Assembly: GCF_000974445.1 (NCBI RefSeq)
Contig: NZ_BBOJ01000010.1
Location: 1 to 64,000, forward strand
Source: Lentzea aerocolonigenes
Lineage (GTDB): Bacteria > Actinomycetota > Actinomycetes > Mycobacteriales > Pseudonocardiaceae
DNA: 64,000 nt
Direction of reading: 5' to 3'
Each line of letters begins with the position of its first letter. The stretch's first letter is position 1. A program made the position numbers and the translations under genes. The notes under the pieces were generated by a model that was given only the letters and a program-made list of their open reading frames with translations, was not told where the DNA came from and made no database searches. This document shows positions 45,883 to 54,916 of the stretch, one piece after another.

Positions 45883-47682
45883 ATGACCACGGAACACCTG
45901 ACGGCCGGGTACCTGACGGCACTGACCGACGCGGTCCGCGAGGGCAGGCCGCTCGATGCGACCGACCTGCGCGGCCTGGACTCCGCAGGTAGCCCCGCCG
46001 AGTTCCGCCGCGCCGGGCGGCTCTTCGCCGGACTGCCCGGCGAAGCGACAGTCCACATCGGACTTCTCGCGACCGCGACGGCCGGCCACTTCGAGTCGAT
46101 CCTGCGCACCGCACTGGTCACCGCGGGCATGCGGCCCGCGATCACGGCTGGTGAGTACGGTCAGTTCGACCGCGATCTGCGGACGGCGCTGCCCGGCGGC
46201 GACGCCACGCTCGTCGTGCTCCACGACTCCTACTTCGTGCCGAAGGACTGGCCGGACGTCACCGAGCTGCGCGCCGGGATCACCGAACGGGTCGCCGCGC
46301 TCGGTGACCTGGTCGTCGCCGCAGCCGAACGGCAGCAGGCCACGATCGTGCTGCACACCGTGCCGTTGTCCGCGGAGGTCCGGGACGCGGTGATCAGCTG
46401 GCGGGACCGTGCCGCGCTGAACCGCTGCTGGCACGAGCTGAACGCGGCACTGCTCGGGCTCGCCGAACGCCACCCCGGCATCGCGGTGATCGACTTCGTC
46501 GCGGCGCTCGCCGACTCCGGAGCGCCCGCGGTCGACGCCCGGCTGCGCAAGTACGCCGACATCCCGTACAGCGACCACGCGTTCCTGGTGCTGGCCAAGG
46601 AGTTCCGCCGGTTCGTCACCGCGAAGACCGGACGGTCGCGCAAGGTGCTGGCGTTCGACCTGGACAACACGCTGTGGGGCGGTGTGCTCGGTGAGGTGGG
46701 CGCGGCCGGGGTCGAGCTCGGCGGGCTGTACCCCGGAAACTGTTACCAGGACCTGCATCGCGCGGGCCTGCGGCTGCGGGACCAGGGCGTGATCCTCACG
46801 CTGGCCAGCAAGAACGACGAGCCCGCCGTGCGGACCGCGCTCACCGACCACCCCGAGGCGCTGTTGCGCCCCGACGCGTTCTCCGCGATGTCGGTGAACT
46901 GGCAGCCGAAGCCCGACGGCCTGCGACGCATGGCGGACCAGCTGGGACTGGGGCTCGGATCCTTCGTGTTCATGGACGACTCGGCGTTCGAACGCGGCGG
47001 CGTCGCACACGAGCTGCCCGAGGTGGCGGTCCTCGCGGCCGACGGTGACCCGGCCGAGCTGGTCGGCACGCTGCTCGGCGAGGGCTGGTTCGACGTGCTC
47101 GACCTGACCGAGACCGACCAGCACCGGCCCGAGCTGTATCGGAAACGCGCCGCCCGCAACGGTTTCGCCGAGACCTTCCACACCTACGACAGCTACCTCG
47201 ACGCGTTGGAGATCTCGGTCCGCATCGGCCCGGCCTCCGCTTACGAGTTCGCGCGCCTCGCGCAGCTCGCCGGCCGCACGAACCAGTTCAACCTGACCGG
47301 GATCCGCTTCGACGAGGCCGAGACCGCCCGCACCCATCTGGCGTTGTCGTGCTCGGTGTCCGACCGGTTCGGCGACGAGGGCGTCGTCGGCGCGGCGTGG
47401 GTGCGGAAGGACGGCGAGACGTGGCACGTGCTGAACCTGTTGCTCAGCTGCCGGGTGCTCGGCCGCGGTGTCGAGCTGGCGATGGCGGCGTGGCTGGTGC
47501 GCCAGGCGCGGGCCGCGGGCGCCCGCCGGGTGCACGGCAGCTTCGTCCCGACCGCGCGCAACGGCGCCGCGGCGGGGTTCTGGGAGTCGGCCGGTTTCAC
47601 GCCCTCGGGCGACGGCACGTTCGTGTTCGATGTGGACCGCGAAGAGGTGCTCCCGCGGTGGATCCAGCTGACGGAAAGGTGA
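45883..47682 (+). CDS. FkbH-like HAD-family glyceryl-ACP-forming enzyme
   Basis: This 599-residue full-length HAD-IIIC/FkbH protein has an N-terminal SGNH-like domain (about 50-245), a HAD phosphatase domain with nucleophile motif FDLDNTLWGG (Asp259/Asp261), LASKNDEP and FMDDSAFERG, and a C-terminal GNAT-like domain (about 440-599). FkbH enzymes dephosphorylate 1,3-bisphosphoglycerate and load D-glycerate on an ACP, giving methoxymalonyl, tetronate or glyceryl units. The ACP gene eight bases downstream is the likely partner. No O-methyltransferase or 3-hydroxyacyl dehydrogenase for methoxymalonyl formation is seen here. Confidence 0.92.
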   Translation: MTTEHLTAGYLTALTDAVREGRPLDATDLRGLDSAGSPAEFRRAGRLFAGLPGEATVHIGLLATATAGHFESILRTALVTAGMRPAITAGEYGQFDRDLRTALPGGDATLVVLHDSYFVPKDWPDVTELRAGITERVAALGDLVVAAAERQQATIVLHTVPLSAEVRDAVISWRDRAALNRCWHELNAALLGLAERHPGIAVIDFVAALADSGAPAVDARLRKYADIPYSDHAFLVLAKEFRRFVTAKTGRSRKVLAFDLDNTLWGGVLGEVGAAGVELGGLYPGNCYQDLHRAGLRLRDQGVILTLASKNDEPAVRTALTDHPEALLRPDAFSAMSVNWQPKPDGLRRMADQLGLGLGSFVFMDDSAFERGGVAHELPEVAVLAADGDPAELVGTLLGEGWFDVLDLTETDQHRPELYRKRAARNGFAETFHTYDSYLDALEISVRIGPASAYEFARLAQLAGRTNQFNLTGIRFDEAETARTHLALSCSVSDRFGDEGVVGAAWVRKDGETWHVLNLLLSCRVLGRGVELAMAAWLVRQARAAGARRVHGSFVPTARNGAAAGFWESAGFTPSGDGTFVFDVDREEVLPRWIQLTER

Positions 47683-47690
47683 GAGCGGAC

Positions 47691-47927
47691 ATGACAGTGG
47701 CAAGCGTGGAGGCGGTCGTCGTCGGGATCCTCAGCGAGGTGCTCGAGGAACCGGCGGAGGCGCTGCGGGACCAGCCGCGGCTCGCCGCGCACGAGCGGTG
47801 GGACAGCATGCGCACCCTGGAAGTGCTGGGGCGGTTGGAGGAGGAGCTCTCGATCCGGCTGGACCTGCGCCGGTTCCACCAGGTCCGCACCGTCGGTGAT
47901 CTCGTGGAGCTGGTCGGCGAGTGCTGA
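47691..47927 (+). CDS. Acyl carrier protein, FkbH partner
   Basis: This 78-residue carrier has the Ser in ERWDSMRTLEVLGRLEEEL, the WDS motif typical of FkbJ/tetronate-type glyceryl carriers. It is placed directly after FkbH and its last bases overlap the thioesterase start. It probably carries glycerate. Confidence 0.88.
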   Translation: MTVASVEAVVVGILSEVLEEPAEALRDQPRLAAHERWDSMRTLEVLGRLEEELSIRLDLRRFHQVRTVGDLVELVGEC

Positions 47928-48661
47928 CCAGGGTCGCCTCGGCCAGTCCCGAGTTCACGCTCGTCGTGTTCCACCACGCGGGCGCGACCTCGACCGGGTA
48001 CCTGCAGCTGACCAGGCACCTGCCCGCGGAGTGGGACGTCGTGCTCGTGGATCTGCCGGGCCGGGGTACTCCCCCGGCCCGGTCTCTGCGCGAGGTCGTC
48101 GACCTTGTCGCGCCGGAGATCCTCGCCGCGGTCGACACGCCCTACGCGTTCTTCGGGCACAGCATGGGGGCCGTGGTGGCGCACGACGTCGCCGCGGCGT
48201 GCGCGGACCGCCCGCCGGTGTGGCTGGGTGTCTCCGGCACCGCGGCCCGGCACCGGTTGCCCGCCCTCGACCGGAAGGGCGCGGTGCGGATGCTGCGCCA
48301 CCTCGACGGCACTCCCCCGGAGCTGCTGCGGCACCCGTGGATGCTCGACTACGCCGTCCGGTTGTTGCTCACCGACCTCGACCTGCTGCGGACACGCGAA
48401 GAACCGCTGGGGCCGCTGATCACGCCCATCACGGCGTTCGGTGGCACCGAGGATTCGGCCACGCCGGTCTCGGACCTGCGGACGTGGCGGTCTCACACGA
48501 CCGGCGACTTCCGGACCAGGGTGTGGCCGGGTGGCCATTTCTACCTGTTCGCCCACGCGGCGGACGTCGCGGCGGCGATCACCCAGGACGCCCGTGCCGG
48601 CGTGCCGCCGGGAAGCGCTGCGGTGTCTGGATTCTCGGGTTCCGTTCGTGGACCAGCTTGA
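47921..48661 (+). CDS. Type II thioesterase
   Basis: This 246-residue alpha/beta-hydrolase has the nucleophile elbow FFGHSMGAVVAHD and C-terminal His in WPGGHFYLF. Such external thioesterases of NRPS/PKS clusters clear misprimed carriers, or in some cases release product. Last gene of the plus-strand operon, overlapping the ACP by seven bases (GTG start). The final 30 residues are a non-conserved Gly/Ser-rich tail. Confidence 0.88.
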   Translation: MLTRVASASPEFTLVVFHHAGATSTGYLQLTRHLPAEWDVVLVDLPGRGTPPARSLREVVDLVAPEILAAVDTPYAFFGHSMGAVVAHDVAAACADRPPVWLGVSGTAARHRLPALDRKGAVRMLRHLDGTPPELLRHPWMLDYAVRLLLTDLDLLRTREEPLGPLITPITAFGGTEDSATPVSDLRTWRSHTTGDFRTRVWPGGHFYLFAHAADVAAAITQDARAGVPPGSAAVSGFSGSVRGPA

Positions 48662-48681
48662 TCACCGACGGGAACTGACAT

Positions 48682-48732
48682 TTCGCGGGGGAACATCCGT
48701 GCCGCTGTGTGACACAGATGTTCCCGCGCGAA
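48682..48732. terminator. Strong bidirectional hairpin between convergent operons
   Basis: TTCGCGGGGGAACATC (48682-48697) and GATGTTCCCGCGCGAA (48717-48732) pair over 16 bases with a single mismatch. The loop holds a smaller CTGTG/CACAG repeat. It sits 20 bases past the thioesterase stop, and faces the end of the long minus-strand operon. Confidence 0.8.
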
Positions 48733-48770
48733 GATCAACCAATCTCCAGAATGTTTGAACCGCCCGATGA

Positions 48771-48805
48771 GAGCACGAACATCGAGCGTTCTCACCCTCG
48801 TGCTC
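48771..48805. repeat. Second inverted repeat in the convergent gap
   Basis: GAGCACGA (48771-48778) and TCGTGCTC (48798-48805) form an eight-base-pair stem with a 19-base loop. It may assist termination of the minus-strand operon. The rest of the gap up to 48949 holds no recognisable gene. Confidence 0.4.
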
Positions 48806-48949
48806 GAACCCGGAGACCAAACTCGCCCACCGCCGAACAGGCGCGGCCCCGCGACACAAACCGAAACACCACTGTCGCCAACACCTTCGACCGGATGGGT
48901 GGGGGCTCACGACGCAGGGTTTCGACTGCCGCGCGACCGCCCCCGAACC

Positions 48950-50158
48950 TCACCCCGCGCACCGGCGGACGTGCTCGATCCGCGACACCGACACGACCTC
49001 ACCACCGCGTACGACCACCTCGGTGGGCGCCGGACGGCCGAGGAACATCAACGGGCTCGCCGTCACGCCGTACGCACCGGCGTTCGGGATCTCCACCAGG
49101 TCACCCGGCCGCAGGTCGGGGATGGGCACCTCACGTCCGAGGATGTCGCCGGGCGTGCACAGCGGCCCGGCCAGGAACGCCTTGCGCGGCCCGTCACCGT
49201 CGATCTCCACCGAGACGGGCAGCGTGCGCCCGAGACCGGACATGCCGCCGAACGTGTTGATCCCGGCGTCCAGCACCACGAAAGTCTTGCCACGGCTGGT
49301 CTTCATGTTGCTCACGGTCGTCACCAGCGTGCCGCTGTCACCGACGAGGTAGCGACCGGCCTCGACCGCGAGCCGCGGCGTGCCCTCGCACCAGCGCGGG
49401 AACCACTCGTCCAGGACGGACTCCAGAGCCGGACGAAGCCGCGGATAAAGACAGCGCGAACCGTGCCTGCCGTACGGCGCGGCGAACCCGCCGCCGATGT
49501 CGAGCAACCCGAGCGTGACGTCGAGTTCCTTCTCCAGGTGGGCCGCCAGTTCGACGGCGTGGCTCAGCTCGCCGATCAGCGCGTCCTCGCTCTCGGCGTT
49601 GCTCTGCGAGAACAGGTGCAGCCCCTCGATCGTCGTGCCCGGTACGGCCCGCAACTCGGCGGCCAGGCCGGCGATCGTCTCGCTGTCGATGCCGAACTGG
49701 CTGGGCCTGCCGGTCATCCGGATGCCGGTGTTCGCCGCGGACGTCTCGCTGTTGATGCGCAGCAGACAGGACGCGACCGTCCCGCACCGCAAGGCGGCGG
49801 CGCCGATGTGCTGGAGGTCGGTCGGCGACTCCGCGGAGAACCGCCGCACGCCCAGTGCGAACGCACTGTCCAATTCGGACGGTGTCTTGCCGGGACCGGT
49901 GTAGAGCACGTCGCCCGCGTCGAACCCGGCGGTCAGCGCGGACGCCAGCTCACCGAGCGAGCTGATCTCCGCCTTGCAGCCACCGAGGCGCAGCTCCCGC
50001 GCGAGGTCGGGGTGCGGGTTGGCCTTCAGCGCGTAGTACACGTCGCAGCCCGGCGGGAGCGCGTCGGACAGGTCGCGGCGGGCCGCGAGAACGCGGTCGA
50101 GGTCGTAGACGTACAGCGGGGATCCGTGGCGCTGCGCCAGCATCTTCGGCAGACTCAT
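48950..50158 (-). CDS. Type III-fold PLP-dependent decarboxylase, second copy
   Basis: This 402-residue alanine-racemase-fold decarboxylase has the PLP Lys in VYYALKANPHPDLA, TGPGKTPSELDSA, LLDIGGGFAAPYG, EAGRYLVGDSGTL and the Cys motif PLCTPGDILG. It is coupled to an acyl-adenylate ligase, an arrangement also seen for the exosortase-associated ligase/decarboxylase pair and for VinN/VinO-type loading in macrolactams. It probably decarboxylates a carrier-bound amino acid. Start at 50158 (AAGGA five bases upstream); an ATG one codon earlier is possible. Last gene of the operon. Confidence 0.88.
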   Translation of the reverse strand: MSLPKMLAQRHGSPLYVYDLDRVLAARRDLSDALPPGCDVYYALKANPHPDLARELRLGGCKAEISSLGELASALTAGFDAGDVLYTGPGKTPSELDSAFALGVRRFSAESPTDLQHIGAAALRCGTVASCLLRINSETSAANTGIRMTGRPSQFGIDSETIAGLAAELRAVPGTTIEGLHLFSQSNAESEDALIGELSHAVELAAHLEKELDVTLGLLDIGGGFAAPYGRHGSRCLYPRLRPALESVLDEWFPRWCEGTPRLAVEAGRYLVGDSGTLVTTVSNMKTSRGKTFVVLDAGINTFGGMSGLGRTLPVSVEIDGDGPRKAFLAGPLCTPGDILGREVPIPDLRPGDLVEIPNAGAYGVTASPLMFLGRPAPTEVVVRGGEVVSVSRIEHVRRCAG

Positions 50159-51609
50159 CATCGTCCTTCGGTCAACATGGACGCGAGCACGTCGCGGGCG
50201 TTCTTTCCGTTGCTCGTCACCGGGAAGCGGTCCAGCACGCGGCACACCGCGGGCATCCTCGCCGGGTCGAGCCGCACCATCAGCTCGTCGACGATCTGGG
50301 CGGTGGTCAGGCCGGACTCGACGAACAACGCGAGGTCGTGCCGGTCAGTGGGCGCCAAGGCACACGCCGCCCGCACACCGGGGACGTCCAGCGCGGCCGC
50401 CTCGACCTCCAGCGTGCTCATCCGGATGCCGCGGCGCTTGAACATGTCGTCGCGCCGGCCCTCGAAATACAGGTAGCCGTCCTCGTCGAGCCTGCCGTAG
50501 TCGCCGGTGTGCAGCCGCATCACGCCGGTCGGCTCGTGGAAGCGGTACGTCCGCGCGGTCACCTCGGGTGCCCGCCAGTAGCCCGCCATCACGTGCGGGC
50601 CGACCGCGACGATCTCGCCCACCCGCCCGGCCGGAAGCGCGGCGCCGTCCTGGTCGACGATCAGGATCGACGTGCCGGGCAACGGAAGTCCGACGGCACC
50701 CGGCCGTTCGCGGTCCTCGTGCACCGGCATGACCGTCATCCGCTTGGCCTCGGTCTGCCCGTACTGCCGGACCACCCGCGCACCGGGGAAGTACGCGCGC
50801 AGCTCGTCGATGGCCGGCTGCGGCAGCGCGGCACCCGTGTTGCTGAACAACCGCACCGGCGGCAGCTCGTCCCGTGCCCGGCGGGCCAGCGCGATGATCA
50901 TGTTCGCCAGCGACGGCACGATCGGCACGACCGTCGCGCCGGTCTCCCGCATCCGCTTGAGCAGCACCAGGTCCGACTCGCCCTCGGCGAGCACGACCTC
51001 GCTGCCCGCGGCGCAGCTCATCAGCACCTTGTACAGGCCAACGTCCCAGGACAGCGGGAACCGGCAGAACACCACGTCGTCGGCCCGGTAGCCGAGCACC
51101 TCGGTCAACGCGCGCACGGCGAACCGGACCTGCCGGTGCGGGCAAACCACGCCCTTCGGGGTGGACGTGCTGCCGGACGTGTAGATCAACACGGCCACGT
51201 CGTCGAGCTCGACCGGGACGGCCTCCGCTGCGACGGCGTCCTCGATCTCCTTCCACACCAGGGGAAGGTCAGCCTCGGCGAGGACGAGCGCGGGTTCGGC
51301 GTTCGCCACGATCGAGCTCAGCTGGAACGGCGTCGTGGCGACGTTGAGCGGCACGAACGCCGCGCCCAACCGGCAGGCGCCGAAGAACAGCGCGACGGCC
51401 TCCCGGCAGCTGGGCAGCTGCGCCACCACCCGGTCGCCGCGCCGCACTCCCTGTTCCCGCAACCACTGCGCGGCTCTGCGGCTGTGGTCGCGCAGCTCGC
51501 CGTAGGTCCACCGGCCTGCGGCGTCGCGAACGGCGTTGGCGCCGGGCGCGCGGTCCGCGGCCGCGTCGAGCAGCTCGTGCACGAGATCGTCACCCACGAG
51601 ATCGGTCAC
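50158..51609 (-). CDS. AMP-forming amino/acyl ligase paired with decarboxylase
   Basis: This 483-residue ANL enzyme has LIYTSGSTSTPKG, FPLSWDVGLYK, RQYGQTEAKRM, LHTGDYGRLDEDGYLYFEGR, FKRRGIRMSTLEVEAAAL and the catalytic Lys in TSNGKNARDVL. The fold and motifs resemble ligases found next to type III PLP decarboxylases. It probably activates an amino acid and loads a free carrier such as those at 56066 or 58648. Starts with GTG. Confidence 0.88.
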   Translation of the reverse strand: MTDLVGDDLVHELLDAAADRAPGANAVRDAAGRWTYGELRDHSRRAAQWLREQGVRRGDRVVAQLPSCREAVALFFGACRLGAAFVPLNVATTPFQLSSIVANAEPALVLAEADLPLVWKEIEDAVAAEAVPVELDDVAVLIYTSGSTSTPKGVVCPHRQVRFAVRALTEVLGYRADDVVFCRFPLSWDVGLYKVLMSCAAGSEVVLAEGESDLVLLKRMRETGATVVPIVPSLANMIIALARRARDELPPVRLFSNTGAALPQPAIDELRAYFPGARVVRQYGQTEAKRMTVMPVHEDRERPGAVGLPLPGTSILIVDQDGAALPAGRVGEIVAVGPHVMAGYWRAPEVTARTYRFHEPTGVMRLHTGDYGRLDEDGYLYFEGRRDDMFKRRGIRMSTLEVEAAALDVPGVRAACALAPTDRHDLALFVESGLTTAQIVDELMVRLDPARMPAVCRVLDRFPVTSNGKNARDVLASMLTEGR

Positions 51610-51621
51610 TGTGCCGCCTCC

Positions 51622-53025
51622 TCAGTTCTTCCCCACGAGAGCGCCGAGGGCCCGGCGGTCGATCTTGCCGTTCGCGTTGAGCGGCAACGTGTCGAGCACG
51701 GTGAGCGTCTCCGGGACCATGTACTCCGGCAGCCGCGCGCGCAGCGCGGTGAGCGCATCGCCCGGCTCACCGGTGCACGCGGCCGCGAGGTTCGTCTCGC
51801 CACGCCGTCCGGGCACCGCCACCACCACGGCGTCGCGGACGCCGGGCACGGCCCGCAGCGCCGCCTCCACCTCGCCCAGCTCGACCCGGTAGCCACGCAC
51901 CTTGACCTGGTGGTCGAGCCGTCCGAGGTGCACGAGGCCGTGGTCGCTCCAGCGCACGCGGTCGCCGGTGCGGTAGAAGAACTCGGGATCGGCCGTGTCG
52001 GCGCGCACCCCGTCGGACCGCACGAACCGGCCCGCGTTGTCGGCCGGGTCGAGGTAGCCGGGAAACCGTTGCGGGCCACGGACGCAGAGTTCTCCGGTGG
52101 CCGCGGGCAGGCCCGCCTCGTCGAGCACGATCGCCTCGACGCCCGGATACAACTCCCCGATCGGCACGCTCTCACCGGATCCGAGCGGACCGGTGTAGCG
52201 GAACTGGCTGCAGCTCAACGTCAGCTCGGTCGGCCCGTACAGGTTCTCCAGGACGCTGCCGGGCGCTGCCGCCTGCCACGCCGCGGCCTGCGCTTCCGTC
52301 AGCGGCTCACCGCAGAACAGGCTCCACCGCAGGTCCGGCATGGAGCCAGGAGCCAAGCCGCGCAGGCGCATCGCGAACGACACGATCGACGGCACCGAGA
52401 ACCAGTGCGTGATCCGCTGCTCCACCACGAACCTGGTGGGCGCCATCAGATCCGCACGGCTGGGCACCACGAGCGTCGCGCCCGCGCCCCAGGCCGCGAA
52501 CAGGTCGAACACCGACAGGTCGAAGGTCAGGTCGAAGGTCTGCGACAGCCGGTCGCCGACGCCGATCCCGTAGCGCCCGATGACGTGCTGCAGGTAGGTG
52601 TCCACGTTGCGGTGCTGGATCGGCACACCTTTCGGTGTGCCCGTCGAGCCCGAGGTGAAGAGGATGTAGCAGACGTCGTCCGGATCCGGTGTGCGCACGG
52701 GCGCCACCTCGGTGCCCGGTTCACCGTCGGTCAGGATCAGGTCGAGGTCCGCGGCGCGCGCGACGGTCTCGTTGCGAGCCGGTGGAAACGACGGGTTGAG
52801 CGGCACCACCGTGGCACCGATCCGTTGCACGGCAAGATAACCCGCATAGGCCGTCACCGAACGGGCGGCCAGCAGACCGACGCGGCGCGCGGATCCCAGC
52901 GTCGCGGCAAGGCGGCCGGCGAGGTCCTCCAGCTCGGCATAGGTGAGCCGTTCCCCATCCACCTCCAGGGCGACCGCGTCCGGGTACCGGGCAGCCGACC
53001 CCGCGAACCACTCGTACATGCTCAT
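51622..53025 (-). CDS. Stand-alone NRPS adenylation domain
   Basis: This 467-residue protein is a complete A domain without T: LFTSGSTGTPKG, FDLTFDLSVFDLF, WFSVPSIVSF, NLYGPTELTLSC, YRTGDRVRW, KVRGYRVELGEVEAAL and NANGKIDRRAL. A hand alignment gives D-L-F-F-L-C-L-L-S-K, which I cannot match to a known residue. Free A proteins of this type (VinM-like) add a protecting or starter amino acid to a carrier-bound amine. Coupled by ATGA to the BtrH-like gene. Confidence 0.9.
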   Translation of the reverse strand: MSMYEWFAGSAARYPDAVALEVDGERLTYAELEDLAGRLAATLGSARRVGLLAARSVTAYAGYLAVQRIGATVVPLNPSFPPARNETVARAADLDLILTDGEPGTEVAPVRTPDPDDVCYILFTSGSTGTPKGVPIQHRNVDTYLQHVIGRYGIGVGDRLSQTFDLTFDLSVFDLFAAWGAGATLVVPSRADLMAPTRFVVEQRITHWFSVPSIVSFAMRLRGLAPGSMPDLRWSLFCGEPLTEAQAAAWQAAAPGSVLENLYGPTELTLSCSQFRYTGPLGSGESVPIGELYPGVEAIVLDEAGLPAATGELCVRGPQRFPGYLDPADNAGRFVRSDGVRADTADPEFFYRTGDRVRWSDHGLVHLGRLDHQVKVRGYRVELGEVEAALRAVPGVRDAVVVAVPGRRGETNLAAACTGEPGDALTALRARLPEYMVPETLTVLDTLPLNANGKIDRRALGALVGKN

Positions 53026-53876
53026 GCCGTCTCCACCACACTGATCAGGCGCGCGAAGGCGTTCGCCACCATCGCCGGGCGCGGTCGTCCGCGAGCGGCG
53101 GACTCCAGCACGAACCGGACCGTCTTGGGCAGCTCCGCCCACGCCGTCGCCTCCGCACCGTCCGGTTCCGCCAGCACCGCCAGCCGGTACCGCTGGTGCC
53201 TCGCGGCGGTCCAGAGGTCATCGGCACAACGCTCCAGCGCTTCCAGGTCGGCGCACACCTCGGCCAGCCACCGCAACGCGGGCGCCACGCCGTGAATCCA
53301 CGTACCCGCTCGCGGAGCCGGGTTCTCGTCGGTCCACTCCAGCCAGCGATAGCCGGAGTACGGCGGCAGGCCGGTCTCCTCCCCCAGGGCGTACCGGTCG
53401 CGGCTGACCGCTTCGGGGGCGACGGATCCCGGCGGGGTGAGCAGTTCGCGCAACGTCGCGTCGTCGCATCCCCGCCCACACGGCAGTTGTTCGCCGTACG
53501 GGGTGAGCGCGGCGAAGTGGTCGTCGACCCGCCAGGTTCCGCCGAAGCGGGTGAGCAGCAACCAGTGCGGCGTCGAGCGTCGCCCGAACTGCGGCGACCA
53601 CGGGATGTGCCGGGTGTCGCCGACCGCCAGTACGCGCCCGTGCCGCGTCACCTCGGCGTCCAGCGCATCACGGGCCGATGCCCAGTCCGGCGCGCCGCGG
53701 TACGCGAGCCGCTTGCCGGACGGATCGACGTCGATGCGGGTGTGGTGGGAGAACGCGAGCTCGCCGGGAAGATCGGTGCGCACGGCCAAGCGGATCGCGT
53801 GGGCGAGGTCGTACGCGGCCGTGTTGTCCAGGAACGGCACCAGGTTCGCGGTGTAGCAGCTCAGCTCGAGGCTCAT
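53022..53876 (-). CDS. BtrH-like cysteine-protease-fold acyltransferase
   Basis: This 284-residue protein starts MSLELSCYTANLVPFLDNTA; Cys7, His104 in STPHWLLL and Asp118 in WRVDDHF fit the papain/C39-like triad of BtrH N-terminal-type proteins. BtrH transfers the protected amino-acyl group from its ACP to an amine of butirosin. A similar transfer from a cluster carrier is inferred. The C-terminal 130 residues are helical, as in the second half of BtrH. The resemblance is by motif and fold pattern, so the call is moderate. Confidence 0.62.
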   Translation of the reverse strand: MSLELSCYTANLVPFLDNTAAYDLAHAIRLAVRTDLPGELAFSHHTRIDVDPSGKRLAYRGAPDWASARDALDAEVTRHGRVLAVGDTRHIPWSPQFGRRSTPHWLLLTRFGGTWRVDDHFAALTPYGEQLPCGRGCDDATLRELLTPPGSVAPEAVSRDRYALGEETGLPPYSGYRWLEWTDENPAPRAGTWIHGVAPALRWLAEVCADLEALERCADDLWTAARHQRYRLAVLAEPDGAEATAWAELPKTVRFVLESAARGRPRPAMVANAFARLISVVETA

Positions 53877-54916
53877 GACGCCAGCCCGTTCAGCACGACG
53901 TCGAGCCGGTCGGCGACGTTGCCGAGAACGACCTCGGTCGTGCCGCCGCCGATGCCGAACACCGCGGCCTCGGCGCGCAGTTGTTGCACACCACCCGAGG
54001 CGAACCCGTCGGCACCCTGCAGGTGGGCGCACTCCCCCAGCACCCGGTCGACCACGGCACTGGAGGCGGCCTTCAGCACGGCGGCCGCGGTGGTGTCGCG
54101 GTCCACCGCGATGCGCCGGCACGAGGTGGTCCACAACCCGTGCAGCGCGCTGACCCGCACCGCGCACTCGGCGAGGCGGTGCCGGACGAGCGGCGCGTGC
54201 CGCAGCGGCTCGTCGCCGACGGTGCGCAGCTCCAGTGCGCGTGCGGTGTCCGCGATCGCCTTGCGGCACAGTTCGATCGCCCACGCCGCCGAGCCGAGCC
54301 GCTCGACCGCCATGTGCCGCGCGAACACCGCGAGCGCGCGACCGGGGCGGCCGACCAGCGCGGAACGGCCGAGGCTGACGGAGGAGAAGTCGACGTGGCC
54401 CACGCCGGAGCCGGCGAACATGGTGGTGTCGGAGGCACGCACGGTGACGCCGGGCGCGTTCAGCGGTACGAGCACCCAGGTGAAGTTCGTGAAGTGCCTG
54501 CCCGGCCGGTGCCGCGCGAGCACCAGCGCGTGCCCTGCCGTGGTCGCGGAGGTCACCCAACGCTTGGCCCCGTCGAGCACCACGGTGTCCGGACCGATCT
54601 CCACCGCGGTGCTCAGCGCCGTGAGGTCGGACCCGGAGTTGGTGTCGGTCGCCGCGAGCGCCACCAGGCCGGTCGCGGTCCGGCCGTGCTCGGCCAGCAG
54701 CGGGGCCGCGGAAGCCAGGTGCACCAACAGGGACAGGACGACGCCGGGCCGAAGGCGCGCGTGCGCGTCGCCCAGCAGCCCGCGCAGTACGACCGGGTCG
54801 AGCGTACCGTCCGGTTCGGACCCGTAGAGTCGCGTGAGCTCACCGGAGTCGCCGAGGGCCGCGAGTGCCGCACCGGCCTCGGCCCCCGGCGGCAGCTCGG
54901 TGAGCACGTCAGGCAA
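53873..54916 (-). CDS. Acyl-CoA dehydrogenase-family protein, shorter partner
   Basis: This 347-residue ACAD-like protein has ALAATDTNSGSDLTALSTAV at the FAD site, the central beta domain (FTNFTWVLVPLNAPGV) and a helical C-terminus ending FGIGGGTTEVVLGNVADRL. The catalytic-base Glu seen in classical enzymes is not evident, and the N-terminal domain is short. It probably forms a pair with the next ACAD. A TTG start at 54916 has GGAGG five bases upstream and overlaps the neighbouring stop. Confidence 0.78.
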   Translation of the reverse strand: MPDVLTELPPGAEAGAALAALGDSGELTRLYGSEPDGTLDPVVLRGLLGDAHARLRPGVVLSLLVHLASAAPLLAEHGRTATGLVALAATDTNSGSDLTALSTAVEIGPDTVVLDGAKRWVTSATTAGHALVLARHRPGRHFTNFTWVLVPLNAPGVTVRASDTTMFAGSGVGHVDFSSVSLGRSALVGRPGRALAVFARHMAVERLGSAAWAIELCRKAIADTARALELRTVGDEPLRHAPLVRHRLAECAVRVSALHGLWTTSCRRIAVDRDTTAAAVLKAASSAVVDRVLGECAHLQGADGFASGGVQQLRAEAAVFGIGGGTTEVVLGNVADRLDVVLNGLAS

